Source: Rhodoplanes serenus | GTDB taxonomy: Bacteria; Pseudomonadota; Alphaproteobacteria; Rhizobiales; Xanthobacteraceae | Assembly: GCA_009720755.1 (NCBI GenBank) | Contig: WNKV01000006.1 | Coordinates: 1 to 64,000 of the forward strand | Direction of reading: 5' to 3' | DNA length: 64,000 bases | Shown here: positions 16,339 through 26,333 of the stretch, one piece after another | Layout of the letters: every line of letters starts with the position of its first letter | Position numbering within the stretch: position 1 is the first letter of the stretch | Notes under the pieces: generated by a model | Told to the model about the DNA's origin: nothing | Database searches by the model: none | Seen by the model: only the letters and a program-made list of their open reading frames with translations | Program-made: the position numbers and the translations under genes

Positions 16339-18807
16339 ATGCGGCTGATCCTGCGATTCTTCGGCTTCCTGTTCACCCTGGGGACCATCGTGTTCCTGGT
16401 GGGTGGGGCGGCGGCCGCGGTCCTGGTCTGGCACTTCTCCAAGGACCTTCCCGACTATACCCAGCTCCAGGAATACGAGCCGCCGGTGATGACCCGCGTG
16501 CATGCGGTCGACGGCTCGCTGCTCGCCGAATACGCCCGCGAGCGCCGGCTCTACTTGCCGATCCAGGCGATCCCCAAGCGGGTGATCAATGCGTTCCTGG
16601 CCGCCGAGGACAAGAACTTCTACGAGCATGGCGGGCTCGACTTCACCGGCATCGCCCGCGCCGGCGTGCTGCTGGTCCAGAACTTCGGCTCCAACCGGCG
16701 GCCGCAGGGCGCCTCGACCATCACCCAGCAGGTCGCCAAGAACTTCCTGCTCACCAACGAGGTGTCGTTCGAGCGCAAGATCAAGGAGGCGCTGCTCGCT
16801 CTCAAGATCGAGCGCACCTACTCGAAGGACCGCATCCTCGAACTCTATCTCAACGAGATCTATCTCGGCTTCTCGGCCTATGGGGTGGCGGCCGCCTCGC
16901 TGCTGTACTTCGACAAGTCGGTGAGCGACCTGTCGATCGCCGAGGCGGCGTATCTCGCGGCCCTGCCCAAGGCGCCGTCGCAGCTCCACCCGTTCCGCCA
17001 GCGCGAGCGGGCGCTGGAGCGACGCAACTACGTCATCGAGCGCCTCTCGGAGAACGGCTGGATCACTACCGCCGAGGCAGAGGCCGCCCGCAAGGAGCCG
17101 CTCAACGTCACGCCGCGGCCGACCGGCGCCCACATCTTCGCGGGCGAGTATTTCGCCGAGGAGGTGCGCCGCGAGATCCTGGAAAAGTTCGGTGAGAAGC
17201 GTCTGTACGAAGGCGGCTTGTCGATCCGCACCACCCTCGATCCCAAGATGCAGGTGATGGCCCGCAAGGCGTTCACCGACGGCCTCGTCCGCTTCGACGA
17301 GACGCAGGGCTGGCGCGGTCCGGTCACCAAGATCGACGTGTCGGGCGACTGGGGCGTGCGGCTCGCCGACGTGCGGGCGCTCGCCGACGTGGCGCCGTGG
17401 CGGCTCGCCGTGGTGCTGGAGACCTCCGACCAGACCGTCCGGGTCGGGCTCCAGCCGGCGCGCGAGCCGGGCGGCGCAGTCTCGCGCGAGCGTGCCGTCG
17501 GCATCGTGCCGCTCGACGCGATGAAATGGGCGCGCGCCACCAGCGGGCCGAGCCGCGGCAAGGCGGTCGCCAAGGCGTCGCAGGTGCTCGATCCCGGCGA
17601 CGTCGTCTATGTCGAGCCGCTCGCCGGCAAGGACGGCCAATTCCGCCTGCGCCAGATCCCCGAGATCTCCGGCGCCATGGTGGTGATGGACCCGGTGACC
17701 GGCCGCGTGATCGCGCTGGTCGGCGGCTTCTCGTTCGACCAGAGCCAGTTCGACCGCGCCACCCAGGCGATGCGGCAGCCCGGCTCGTCGATCAAGCCGC
17801 TGGTCTATGCCGCCGCCCTCGACAACGGCTACACGCCGTCCACCATCGTGGTGGATGCTCCGATCGAAATCGACCAGGGCCCCGGCATCGGCGTGTGGCG
17901 GCCCGAGAACTACTCGACCGGCAAGTATTACGGCCCGCAGACCCTGCGCTTCGGCATCGAGCACTCGCGCAACGTGATGACGGTGCGGCTCGCCCAGGAC
18001 ATCGGCATGCCGCTGGTCGCCGAGTATGCCAAGCGGTTCGGCATCTACGACAACATGCCGCCGTATCTCTCCTACGCGCTCGGCGCCGGCGAGACGACGG
18101 TGATGCGGATGACCACCGCCTACTCGATGATCGCCAATGGCGGGCGGCGCATCACCCCGACGCTGATCGACCGCATCCAGGATCGCACCGGCAAGACCAT
18201 CTACAAGCACGATCAGCGCGAGTGTCGCGGCTGCGAGGCCGAGGGCTGGCAGAACCAGGCCGAGCCCGGCCTGATCGACCGCCGCGAGCAGGTGCTGGAC
18301 CCGATGACGGCCTACCAGATCACCTCGATCATGGAGGGCGTGGTGCTGCGCGGCACCGGCTCGACGGTCGCCGCCGTCGGCAAGCCGGTGGCCGGCAAGA
18401 CCGGCACCACCAACGACGAGAAGGACGTGTGGTTCGTCGGCTTCACGCCGGAGCTCGCGGTCGGCGTCTATCTCGGCTACGACAAGCCGCGCCACATCGG
18501 CCGTGGCGCCTCCGGCGGCCACATGGCGGCGCCCATCGTCCGCGACTTCCTCAAGGTGGCGCTCGCCGACAAGCCGGCGGTGCCGTTCCGGGTGCCGCCC
18601 GGCATCAAGCTGATCCGCATCGACGCCCAGACCGGCACCCGCGCCGGCCCCGGCACCGCCAAGGCGATCCTCGAAGCCTACAAACCCGGCACGGCGCCGG
18701 CCGAATCGACCGCCTATGCGGGCACGCTCGGACCCGACGGCCAGCCGCTCGGCGTGACCCCGGAGGTCGACCGGGCGGTGCGCACCGGCACCGGCGGCCT
18801 GTACTGA
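16339..18807 (+). CDS. mrcA: Penicillin-binding protein 1A
   Basis: The 822-aa bifunctional peptidoglycan synthase has a short cytosolic start and one membrane anchor (FGFLFTLGTIVFLVGGAAAAVLV). The GT51 glycosyltransferase domain carries EDKNFYEHGG (about 94) and ASTITQQVAKN. After a linker comes the transpeptidase domain with the SxxK serine in GSSIKP (about 481), EHSRN as the SxN motif, and KTGTT (about 687). It polymerises and cross-links glycan strands in the periplasm. The frame is open upstream, but ATG 16339 gives the canonical start before the anchor. Confidence 0.93.
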   Translation: MRLILRFFGFLFTLGTIVFLVGGAAAAVLVWHFSKDLPDYTQLQEYEPPVMTRVHAVDGSLLAEYARERRLYLPIQAIPKRVINAFLAAEDKNFYEHGGLDFTGIARAGVLLVQNFGSNRRPQGASTITQQVAKNFLLTNEVSFERKIKEALLALKIERTYSKDRILELYLNEIYLGFSAYGVAAASLLYFDKSVSDLSIAEAAYLAALPKAPSQLHPFRQRERALERRNYVIERLSENGWITTAEAEAARKEPLNVTPRPTGAHIFAGEYFAEEVRREILEKFGEKRLYEGGLSIRTTLDPKMQVMARKAFTDGLVRFDETQGWRGPVTKIDVSGDWGVRLADVRALADVAPWRLAVVLETSDQTVRVGLQPAREPGGAVSRERAVGIVPLDAMKWARATSGPSRGKAVAKASQVLDPGDVVYVEPLAGKDGQFRLRQIPEISGAMVVMDPVTGRVIALVGGFSFDQSQFDRATQAMRQPGSSIKPLVYAAALDNGYTPSTIVVDAPIEIDQGPGIGVWRPENYSTGKYYGPQTLRFGIEHSRNVMTVRLAQDIGMPLVAEYAKRFGIYDNMPPYLSYALGAGETTVMRMTTAYSMIANGGRRITPTLIDRIQDRTGKTIYKHDQRECRGCEAEGWQNQAEPGLIDRREQVLDPMTAYQITSIMEGVVLRGTGSTVAAVGKPVAGKTGTTNDEKDVWFVGFTPELAVGVYLGYDKPRHIGRGASGGHMAAPIVRDFLKVALADKPAVPFRVPPGIKLIRIDAQTGTRAGPGTAKAILEAYKPGTAPAESTAYAGTLGPDGQPLGVTPEVDRAVRTGTGGLY

Positions 18808-18907
18808 GCCGCCGGAGGCGGGTGCGTCCCGCTGTTACGTGGTGTGGTTGGGCCGATCGGGCCGCCTAGCCGCTTCGCGGCCTTGGCGGTTGGGCTATTC
18901 CGGGCGC

Positions 18908-18943
18908 AAAAAAAAAGGCCCCTGCCGGCAAGCAGGGGCCTTT
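18908..18943 (-). terminator. Strong terminator of the 51-aa gene
   Basis: A perfect 10-bp stem (18916-18925 with 18932-18941, six-base loop) is flanked on the left by nine A, read as nine T on the minus strand. It can end the leftward 51-aa gene. With only TTT on the right it may also partly stop mrcA transcription. Confidence 0.8.
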
Positions 18944-19023
18944 CGCGTGTCGGTGGCCGGAGAATGGAGCCGCCCCGGCGGCGCGCGTGCAGCCGCGCGC
19001 CGGCGCTCGTTCGGTGTCGCCGT

Positions 19024-19179
19024 TCAGAACTGGAGGTGCGGGAAGCGCTCCTGCGCCTCGCGACGCATCCGCTTCACCTCACGGATGGTGTCGGCGATGT
19101 GGTGCAGCGCACGCGCCACGGCATTGCCGGAGGTCTGAGCGGGAGCCATGGCGGTGTCGAGGGTGGTGGCGTGATTCAT
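19024..19179 (-). CDS. Microprotein, REVKxMRR family, copy 1
   Basis: The 51-aa protein starts MNHATTLDTAM and ends with the basic amphipathic helix TIREVKRMRREAQERFPHL. It has no signal peptide or membrane segment. It shares the motif REVKxMRRxAQxRxP at its C-terminus with the 55-aa protein encoded at 19413-19580. The strong terminator at 18908-18943 ends its transcript. The conserved end in two adjacent genes argues that both are real. I do not recognise the family. The function is unknown; the basic helix might contact nucleic acid or a protein partner. Confidence 0.65.
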   Translation of the reverse strand: MNHATTLDTAMAPAQTSGNAVARALHHIADTIREVKRMRREAQERFPHLQF

Positions 19180-19352
19180 TGTTCACTCTTTCGTCTTCTT
19201 GAACGGTGGCGGCGTCGCGGGGGCGCCGTTTCGTCCCTTGATATCGGGGGAAGAGGCGGCTGGAAACAGAGGCGGACAGGACAGATATTGTTGACCGCGA
19301 GGCATAGATCCGCGTGAACTGCTTGTTCGTACACGCCTGATCATCGACGACG

Positions 19353-19384
19353 AAAAGCGCCCCGGCGAGCCCGCCGGGGCGCTT
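19353..19384 (-). terminator. Terminator of the 55-aa gene
   Basis: A GC-rich stem (GCGCCCCGGCG with CGCCGGGGCGC) is followed on the minus strand by TTTT. It lies 30 bp past the stop at 19413, so the two microprotein genes are separately terminated. Confidence 0.8.
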
Positions 19385-19412
19385 CCATGTGCGGTCAGTC
19401 GATTGAATGAAC

Positions 19413-19580
19413 TCAGCTTTCCATCGACGGATAGCGCCGCTGGGCGGCCCGGCGCATCTCCTTCACCTCGCGGAAGACATCGAGGATGGAGCTGAAGCCG
19501 GCGACGGCGCGGCCGAGCAGGCCGGCCTGGTGGCGGCGCGGCGCGTCGGCGTGGCGAACGGGGGTGGACGTCTGGGTCAT
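19413..19580 (-). CDS. Microprotein, REVKxMRR family, copy 2
   Basis: The 55-aa basic protein starts MTQTSTPVRHADAPRRHQ, has a short hydrophobic middle (GLLGRAVAGFSSILDVF) and ends FREVKEMRRAAQRRYPSMES, which matches the end of the microprotein at 19024. The same start-helix-end layout and its own terminator support a duplicated small gene. The AT-rich stretch near 19690-19740 could hold its promoter on the minus strand. The family and role are not recognised. Confidence 0.65.
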   Translation of the reverse strand: MTQTSTPVRHADAPRRHQAGLLGRAVAGFSSILDVFREVKEMRRAAQRRYPSMES

Positions 19581-19980
19581 GGGATCACCGTATTTCTTGG
19601 AGGGCGCCCGGCCCGGAGGTCCGGACCGGCGCTTCCGTCTCGTTGGGCATGGTTTAGAGCATCCTATTGCGGCGCACACATGACGCCCGAGCGATTTGAA
19701 TTTGTTGATTAAAGTTTGGTTGCAATGCGACACGAACGGTTAACCAAACGGGCCTTCGCGAAACAATGAATCCAGATGAGCGGGCCCACCCTGAGCCGAC
19801 TCGGGGGCGAGTGGGCCATCGGGGCGGGGCGCGATCGTGCGGCGGCCATCAGGGTAGGGGCCGTCGTGGCGGACGAGCCGGGCGGCGATTCGCCTGCGGG
19901 TGCCGTGCGGCTGTTTCGCTGGCCTTGCGCCACGGCCCGCTGCGTGGCGAGATGAGGGCGATAGCCGCGGGGGCGAGCCG
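19581..19980. other. Intergenic, AT-richer upstream region
   Basis: There is no supported gene in these 400 bp. The part at 19685-19755 is much more AT-rich than its surroundings (for example GATTAAAGTTTGG) and is the probable promoter region for the leftward 55-aa gene. I see no clear sigma-70 box pair. Confidence 0.4.
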
Positions 19981-20148
19981 ATGGAGCAACCGATGGCGTT
20001 CGTCTGGGCCCGTATCCTCGTGCTGGCGGCCGGCTGGGCCGCCGCCCTCGCCACCGCGCTGCTCTCCTCCTCGCTCCTCGCCACGCCGCGGCTCTCGGTC
20101 TTCCTGGTCAGCGGCGGCCTGTGGACCTGCGCCCTGCTGCTCGACTGA
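19981..20148 (+). CDS. Small two-helix membrane protein
   Basis: The 55-aa product has two hydrophobic segments (VWARILVLAAGWAAALATALL and LSVFLVSGGLWTCALLL) joined by a short SSSLLATPR loop, as in small inner-membrane proteins. A purine-rich GGGGGCGAG lies just upstream of ATG 19981. It precedes prfB by about 130 bp. I do not recognise a family. It is supported mainly by its membrane pattern and could be a chance frame. Confidence 0.4.
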   Translation: MEQPMAFVWARILVLAAGWAAALATALLSSSLLATPRLSVFLVSGGLWTCALLLD

Positions 20149-20279
20149 CCGGGCGTCCCGCCCGTCCACGCGCGCGCCACGACCGCGCGCCCCGGCGAGG
20201 CGGGTTGCGCGGCGGCGCCCGGCCGGCTACATGCGGCGGTCGTGAACGGGCCGCGGGCGGCCCGCGAGGTGAAGAGTCG

Positions 20280-21411
<1,132 letters not shown>

Positions 21412-21464
21412 AGGGCCTGCCGGGTGGTGCCCGCCGGCCGCCTGGTCGAGCGTCGCGCGGCCCG

Positions 21465-22982
21465 TCAGTTCCGCAGGCAGGTGATGACGCCGGGCGCGAC
21501 GCGGCCGGCGCCCCCCGCGCCGGTCCGGGTGCAGCGCCAGGCCGGATCGCGCGCCGCGGCCGGCGGAAAATGCGCCGTGAGCGGCCCGTTCAGCTCCGGC
21601 TCGTGAATCCAGATCAGCCCGCTGCGCGGTCCGGCCGCCGTGGTCCACGCATCGAGCCGCGCGATGTCGGCGCCCTGGAAGACCTCGACGGCGACCGGCA
21701 TGCCGGCGCGGTGGAAGAAGAACCCGCCGAGCGCACGGGCGAAGCGCGGGTCCATGGCGCCGAACAGCGGATTGTCCCAGACGAAGGCGACGCGCTCGAC
21801 GCCGGCCGCCATCAGGGTGCGCGAGCCCGACTGCGTCTCCAGATCGCGCTTGTAGGCCGGCACCGATCCGTCGGCGACCCAGCGCACCGCGAGCATTCCA
21901 AACAGCAGCAGGTAGACGAGGCCGCTCGCCGGCACCCGCCGGCTCATCTCGGCCGCCACCAGCGCGGCCCCGAGCAGGATGCCGGGCACGCAGGGCACCA
22001 GGTAGCGCAGGGTGAAGCTCGGCCGCAGGGCGCCGAGCCCCAGCATGACGGCGGCGGCCGCGACCGACACCAGCACGGCGACGGCGGCGGAGGTGGGGGA
22101 GGAGGGCACGCGCCGCTTCACCCCGGCGACGAGGCCGCGCAAGAGCATCAGCGTGGCGATCGCCAAGGTCCAGGCGGCGAGCTCCACGGTGCCGAACAGG
22201 AAGGTGGCGACGGCGGAGAAATGCCGTAGCTCGACGAGCTGATACCAGGCGTGGGCCGGATCGGCGAAGCGCGCCAGGGTCGGCGCGTGCCAGGTGAGCC
22301 ACGCCACCGCCGGCAGCACCACCAGGACGGCCGGCCAGGTGCGCAGCGCCCGCCGGCCGCACAGCGCCAGGTAGGCGAGGCCCTGGAGGCCGACCACCAC
22401 GGCGGCCAGGTAATGGGTCAGGACGGTCAGGGTGCCGAGGCTGGTCCACAGGAGGGCGCGGCCGAGGGTCGGCGTCGCCACGAGGCGCAGGAAGGCGACG
22501 GTGGTGCCGGTGGCCAGCGCCAGCAGCAGCGCGTAGCTGCGCGCCTCCTGGGCGAACATCAGGCTCGGCCAGGCGAGCGCCAGAAGAGCGCCCCACAAGA
22601 GCCGTTGATTGCGGTCGAGCGCCGGGTTGGGCAGCAGCACGATGAACGGAGTGAGCAGCGCGGCCGCCAGGCTCGGGGTGCGCAGCGCCGCGTCGTCGAG
22701 GCCGGCGACCCCGGCCCAGGCATGGGCGAGGGCGTAGAACAGCGGCGCGTTGGGGTCTTGCAGCGCCATCGCGGCCATGGCCCGCAGGTCCGGCTGCGCC
22801 GCCACGACGCCGGTGACCGCCTCGTCGATCCACAGCGGGCCGGCCTCGCCGACGATCCTGGCGACGATGCCGATCGCCAGCGCGACCACCACGGCGATGG
22901 GAAGCAGAATCCGCTCGGCCTGCACCCCCAGCCGGGTGGCGCGCGGGACGCCGCCGTCCTTGTCGAAAGTGGTGTCGGTCAT
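21465..22982 (-). CDS. GT39-like membrane glycosyltransferase
   Basis: The 505-aa protein has about ten hydrophobic helices. The first periplasmic loop carries WIDEAVT (Asp53-Glu54), the acidic pair typical of GT-C glycosyltransferases of the ArnT/PMT group that use polyprenyl-phosphate sugars. A soluble C-terminal domain of about 110 residues follows. The acceptor is unknown; lipid A, a protein or a surface polysaccharide are options. It is convergent with prfB, and the M23 peptidase gene lies 73 bp upstream on the same strand, which suggests envelope work. Confidence 0.75.
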   Translation of the reverse strand: MTDTTFDKDGGVPRATRLGVQAERILLPIAVVVALAIGIVARIVGEAGPLWIDEAVTGVVAAQPDLRAMAAMALQDPNAPLFYALAHAWAGVAGLDDAALRTPSLAAALLTPFIVLLPNPALDRNQRLLWGALLALAWPSLMFAQEARSYALLLALATGTTVAFLRLVATPTLGRALLWTSLGTLTVLTHYLAAVVVGLQGLAYLALCGRRALRTWPAVLVVLPAVAWLTWHAPTLARFADPAHAWYQLVELRHFSAVATFLFGTVELAAWTLAIATLMLLRGLVAGVKRRVPSSPTSAAVAVLVSVAAAAVMLGLGALRPSFTLRYLVPCVPGILLGAALVAAEMSRRVPASGLVYLLLFGMLAVRWVADGSVPAYKRDLETQSGSRTLMAAGVERVAFVWDNPLFGAMDPRFARALGGFFFHRAGMPVAVEVFQGADIARLDAWTTAAGPRSGLIWIHEPELNGPLTAHFPPAAARDPAWRCTRTGAGGAGRVAPGVITCLRN

Positions 22983-23055
22983 GATCGGATCGCCGGTCGC
23001 GATCCTAGCCGAACGGGCTTAACGGCTCGTGTCTGGGTTGTGGCGCGGGGCGGCT

Positions 23056-24663
23056 CTACAGGGCGCCCATGCGCAGGCCGGCGCGCAGGAACTTCTGCGG
23101 GTCGACGGCGTCGCCGCCGACCCGGGTCTCGTAGTGCAGATGCGGCCCGGTGGAGCGGCCGGTCGAGCCCATGCGGCCGATCACCTGGCCGATCTTCACC
23201 GACTGGCCGCTCTGCACCAGGATCTCGGAGAGGTGGCCGTAGCGGGTCGACAAGCCGTTGCCGTGGTCGATCTCGACCATCTTGCCGTAGCCGCCGCTCC
23301 ACCCGGCCGACGTGACGGTGCCGTTGGCGGTGACGCGGATCGGCTCGCCGGTGCTGCCGCGGAAGTCGAGCCCGGTATGCATGGCGGGGCGGCCGACGAA
23401 CGGGTCGATCCGCACCCCGAAGGTGGAGCTGAAGTCGACGTCGCCGGCGACCGGCTTGCGGATCGGGATCGCCACCAGGGTGCGGGTCAGCCGCTCGGCC
23501 TGGGCGCGGGCGAGGCGGACGCGGTGGATCTGGCGCTCGAACGCCTGGGCGCCCGATTGCAGCCGCACCGGCACGAACGGCCCGCCGACGCCGGTCTCGG
23601 CCGGGGCGGCGCGCTCCAGCCCGAGATCGGCCAAGAGCGCACGGATGCGGCGCGCGCGCCCCTCGTAGGTCTCCTCCAGGGTCGCCAGCGTGGAGACCTG
23701 GCGGCTCTCGATGCGGTCGAGCGCCCCGTGCAGGCGGGCGATCTTGGCGTCGAGGCCGGTCAGCACGTTGCGGCTCGCGGTGGCGGCGGCCAGCGCCGGC
23801 GGCGGCTGGCGCGATTCGAGGCGGGCCTGGCGGTCGGGCGGAGCCTTGAAGATCACCGTGTCGGAGATCGGCGACGCCTTCGGGGTGGGCTCGGGGGGCG
23901 GGGCGCCGCGGCCGGGTGGCCGGATGGCGCCGGTGGGGGTCGGGTCGGCTGCGACACCGCCGATGCCGCCGAGCTGGCCGGCGCGGTTCTCGAGCTGCGA
24001 CTGGCGGCGGATCACCTGCTCGAGCTTCTGCTCGAACTGCTCCTGGTCGAGGAGCTGACGGGTGGTCACCCGGTCGACCTGTGCCCGCATCTCGGCGATA
24101 CGGTCCTCGTAGGCGGCCTCGATCTCGGCCTGGCGGGCGATCATCCGGGTGATGACGTCGTCGTGGAAGGCGAAGTAGGAGGCGGTGACGACCGACCAGC
24201 CGGCCATGATCACCAGGGTGCCGACGACGGTCCAGAAGGCGACCGGGCCGAGCCGGACCTGGCGGCCCGCATAGCCGAACGTGAAGGCGCGGCGGACCGG
24301 CGATGCCGCGGTCCGCGGGGCCGCGGCCGGGCGTGCGGCCGGGGTGGTGCGGCCGGCCGGCTGCGGTGGCAGCGGTGCGGCCGGGCGCGGCCGACGCTCG
24401 TCGATGGGGACGTGGTGGCCGTAGCGATGATCGGTGCGATGCTCCGGCCGATAGTCGCGGTGCTCCGGGCGAGGATCGAGGCGGAGGTCGGCGCGATGCT
24501 CGTAACGGTGCTCGCGCGGGTCGGCCGGGTGGCGCGCCGCCGCGGCCGAACCCGGCGGATGGTGATAGGCGGCTCGCCCCGTCTCCCGGCCCCTCTCGAC
24601 GGCCGCATGGTCGGGACTCGGCCGATCACGCAGTCGATAGTCGTTGGAGGGGCGCTCGGTCAT
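23056..24663 (-). CDS. M23 (LytM) peptidoglycan endopeptidase-like
   Basis: The 535-aa protein has a His/Arg/Pro-rich cytosolic start, one membrane anchor (AFWTVVGTLVIMAGWSVVTA), a coiled-coil stretch with Gln-rich heptads (about 175-225), a proline-rich linker and a C-terminal M23 domain. The zinc ligands are visible in MHTGLDF and HLHYETR, so the enzyme looks active rather than a degenerate EnvC-type activator. Family members cut peptide cross-links during growth or division. ATG 24663 was chosen; the longer frame upstream adds low-quality sequence. Confidence 0.85.
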   Translation of the reverse strand: MTERPSNDYRLRDRPSPDHAAVERGRETGRAAYHHPPGSAAAARHPADPREHRYEHRADLRLDPRPEHRDYRPEHRTDHRYGHHVPIDERRPRPAAPLPPQPAGRTTPAARPAAAPRTAASPVRRAFTFGYAGRQVRLGPVAFWTVVGTLVIMAGWSVVTASYFAFHDDVITRMIARQAEIEAAYEDRIAEMRAQVDRVTTRQLLDQEQFEQKLEQVIRRQSQLENRAGQLGGIGGVAADPTPTGAIRPPGRGAPPPEPTPKASPISDTVIFKAPPDRQARLESRQPPPALAAATASRNVLTGLDAKIARLHGALDRIESRQVSTLATLEETYEGRARRIRALLADLGLERAAPAETGVGGPFVPVRLQSGAQAFERQIHRVRLARAQAERLTRTLVAIPIRKPVAGDVDFSSTFGVRIDPFVGRPAMHTGLDFRGSTGEPIRVTANGTVTSAGWSGGYGKMVEIDHGNGLSTRYGHLSEILVQSGQSVKIGQVIGRMGSTGRSTGPHLHYETRVGGDAVDPQKFLRAGLRMGAL

Positions 24664-24885
24664 TCGGGCTCCGGGGTGGCCGGTGCGGGCGCACCGGCAC
24701 GGCGAGAGCCGCATGACAGCACTGCATGGTAAAGAATCTCCCAACGAATCGAGGAATTTTCGATCCTTTGCCAATCCGTCCTGCGAGCCCGTGGGCGGCC
24801 GGAAGGACGGTGCGTCACCCCAGTGGGCATGTTCGGCAGGCCTGCCGCCCCGTGAGGCTCGCCACCACACGACGCGCCCACAACG

Positions 24886-24915
24886 AAAAAGGCCCGCCGG
24901 AGCGGGCCTTTGTTT
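24886..24915 (-). terminator. Terminator after polysaccharide deacetylase
   Basis: GGCCCGC (24891-24897) pairs with GCGGGCC (24902-24908) around a CGGA loop. Five T follow on the minus strand and TTTGTTTG on the plus strand. It lies 25 bp past the deacetylase stop and separates it from the M23 gene. Confidence 0.8.
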
Positions 24916-24937
24916 GTCCGGGAGATCGCGCCGCGGC

Positions 24938-26074
24938 TCACTCTCCGATGGTGCGCACCACGCTCGAGGTCGGGCGGCCGGCGCCGGCGGTCGGCAGCTT
25001 CTCGTTCTTGGCGATCATGGCGTCGTACTGGGCGAGCGATTGCAGCGGCGTGCGGCCCACCATGTGGACGACCTTGTAGCCGCCCTTCTTCAGCTCGGCC
25101 AGCAGCAGGGGCACGGCCTGTGCGGTGCCGTGCTGGAAATCATGCATCAGGACAATGCCCTTGCCGTGCTTCTTCAGCTTGTCCATCACCCTCTGGACGA
25201 TCTGGTCGGGCTTCTTGATCCGGAAGTCGAAGGAATCGAGGTCGGTCGAGAAGATGCCGACATTGCGCTCGCCCAGATAGGTCACCGCCTCCGGCGGATG
25301 CTTGAGCTGCGGGAAGCGGAAGAACGGCGCGATCGGCATGCCGATGGCCTGCTTCACGGCGCTGATGCCCTTCTCGATCTCCTCCTTCTGCTCGTCCGGC
25401 GACTTCTTGGAGAGGTCGACATGCGACCAGGTGTGCGAGCCGACCGAGTGGCCGGCCTCGTAGACCTGCTTGAGGATGTCCGGATAGTAGGTCGCGTGCT
25501 TGCCGATCGAGAAGAAGATCGCCTTGACGCATTCCTGCTCGAGCGCGCGCAGCACCGCCGGCGTGTTGCCGAGCCAGGGGCCGTCGTCGAAGGTCAGCAC
25601 CACCTCGCCGGCGCGCAGGAAGTCGTGCTGCTTGAAATGCTCGAAGCCGAAGCCGGGGCCGCCGGTGGTGTCGATCTCGACCACCCGCGACACACCGAGG
25701 GCGCTCGGATTGGTGCAGGCCGGCCCCTTGGCGACCGCCGGGCCGGAGGGCGGCGGCGGTGGCGCTGCCGTGGGCGTGGCGCCCGAGCCGCCCGGCAGGC
25801 CGGCCCGCGGCAGGCCGCCGGCCTGTCCACCCATCTGGCCGCCTGCCTGGGCGACCACGATGGGGTCGGCCCCCTGGGCCATGGTGCGGATCACCGGGCG
25901 CGGCTCGGTTGCCGCGGTGCCGGCCGGTGTCGCGATGGCCGTCCCGGGCTGGCCCGCGGCGGATTGCGGCTGGGCTCCGCCCGGCCACGGCAGCCCCTTC
26001 TGGGCGAAGACGATTCCGATCGAGCCGGCGACCGCCACGACGACGAGACCGGCAGCCACTGTGCGTGCACGCAT
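24938..26074 (-). CDS. NodB-domain polysaccharide deacetylase
   Basis: The 378-aa protein has a signal sequence (VAAGLVVVAVAGSIGIVFA), then a Gly/Pro-rich linker to about residue 115 and a NodB homology domain. The motifs TFDDGP (161-166) and SHTWSHVD with His214 and His218 form the metal site. Enzymes of this type remove acetyl groups from N-acetylglucosamine polymers such as peptidoglycan or exopolysaccharide. The proline-rich spacer suggests the domain works away from the membrane. It is transcribed alone; the M23 gene downstream is separated by a terminator. Confidence 0.85.
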   Translation of the reverse strand: MRARTVAAGLVVVAVAGSIGIVFAQKGLPWPGGAQPQSAAGQPGTAIATPAGTAATEPRPVIRTMAQGADPIVVAQAGGQMGGQAGGLPRAGLPGGSGATPTAAPPPPPSGPAVAKGPACTNPSALGVSRVVEIDTTGGPGFGFEHFKQHDFLRAGEVVLTFDDGPWLGNTPAVLRALEQECVKAIFFSIGKHATYYPDILKQVYEAGHSVGSHTWSHVDLSKKSPDEQKEEIEKGISAVKQAIGMPIAPFFRFPQLKHPPEAVTYLGERNVGIFSTDLDSFDFRIKKPDQIVQRVMDKLKKHGKGIVLMHDFQHGTAQAVPLLLAELKKGGYKVVHMVGRTPLQSLAQYDAMIAKNEKLPTAGAGRPTSSVVRTIGE

Positions 26075-26333
26075 GGCCTGTTCCCTTCTAGCTCGCTCGC
26101 CGAACAGTCGGATCGGGCCCGGACATGTTCCGTCGCTGCGCGACTCGGTCGGTCGAGAGCCACCTCTGGTTCATGCTAGACGAATTCGTTTACCAAATTC
26201 ACTCCGCTGCCGGCCGAATCACCGCCGCGTGATCGAGTTTCCCGCGAGTGCGCGGGATCTGCCACACTCCCGGCGGGATGGCGCGCGCCGCCGCGGCGGG
26301 GCGCCGGGGCGGCGTGCCGTGGAGGGAGACGAC

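Noticed and set aside
25500-26333. Long N-terminal extension of the BadI-like protein
   Set aside because: It is antisense to the polysaccharide deacetylase, and a strong ribosome site sits before ATG 26334.
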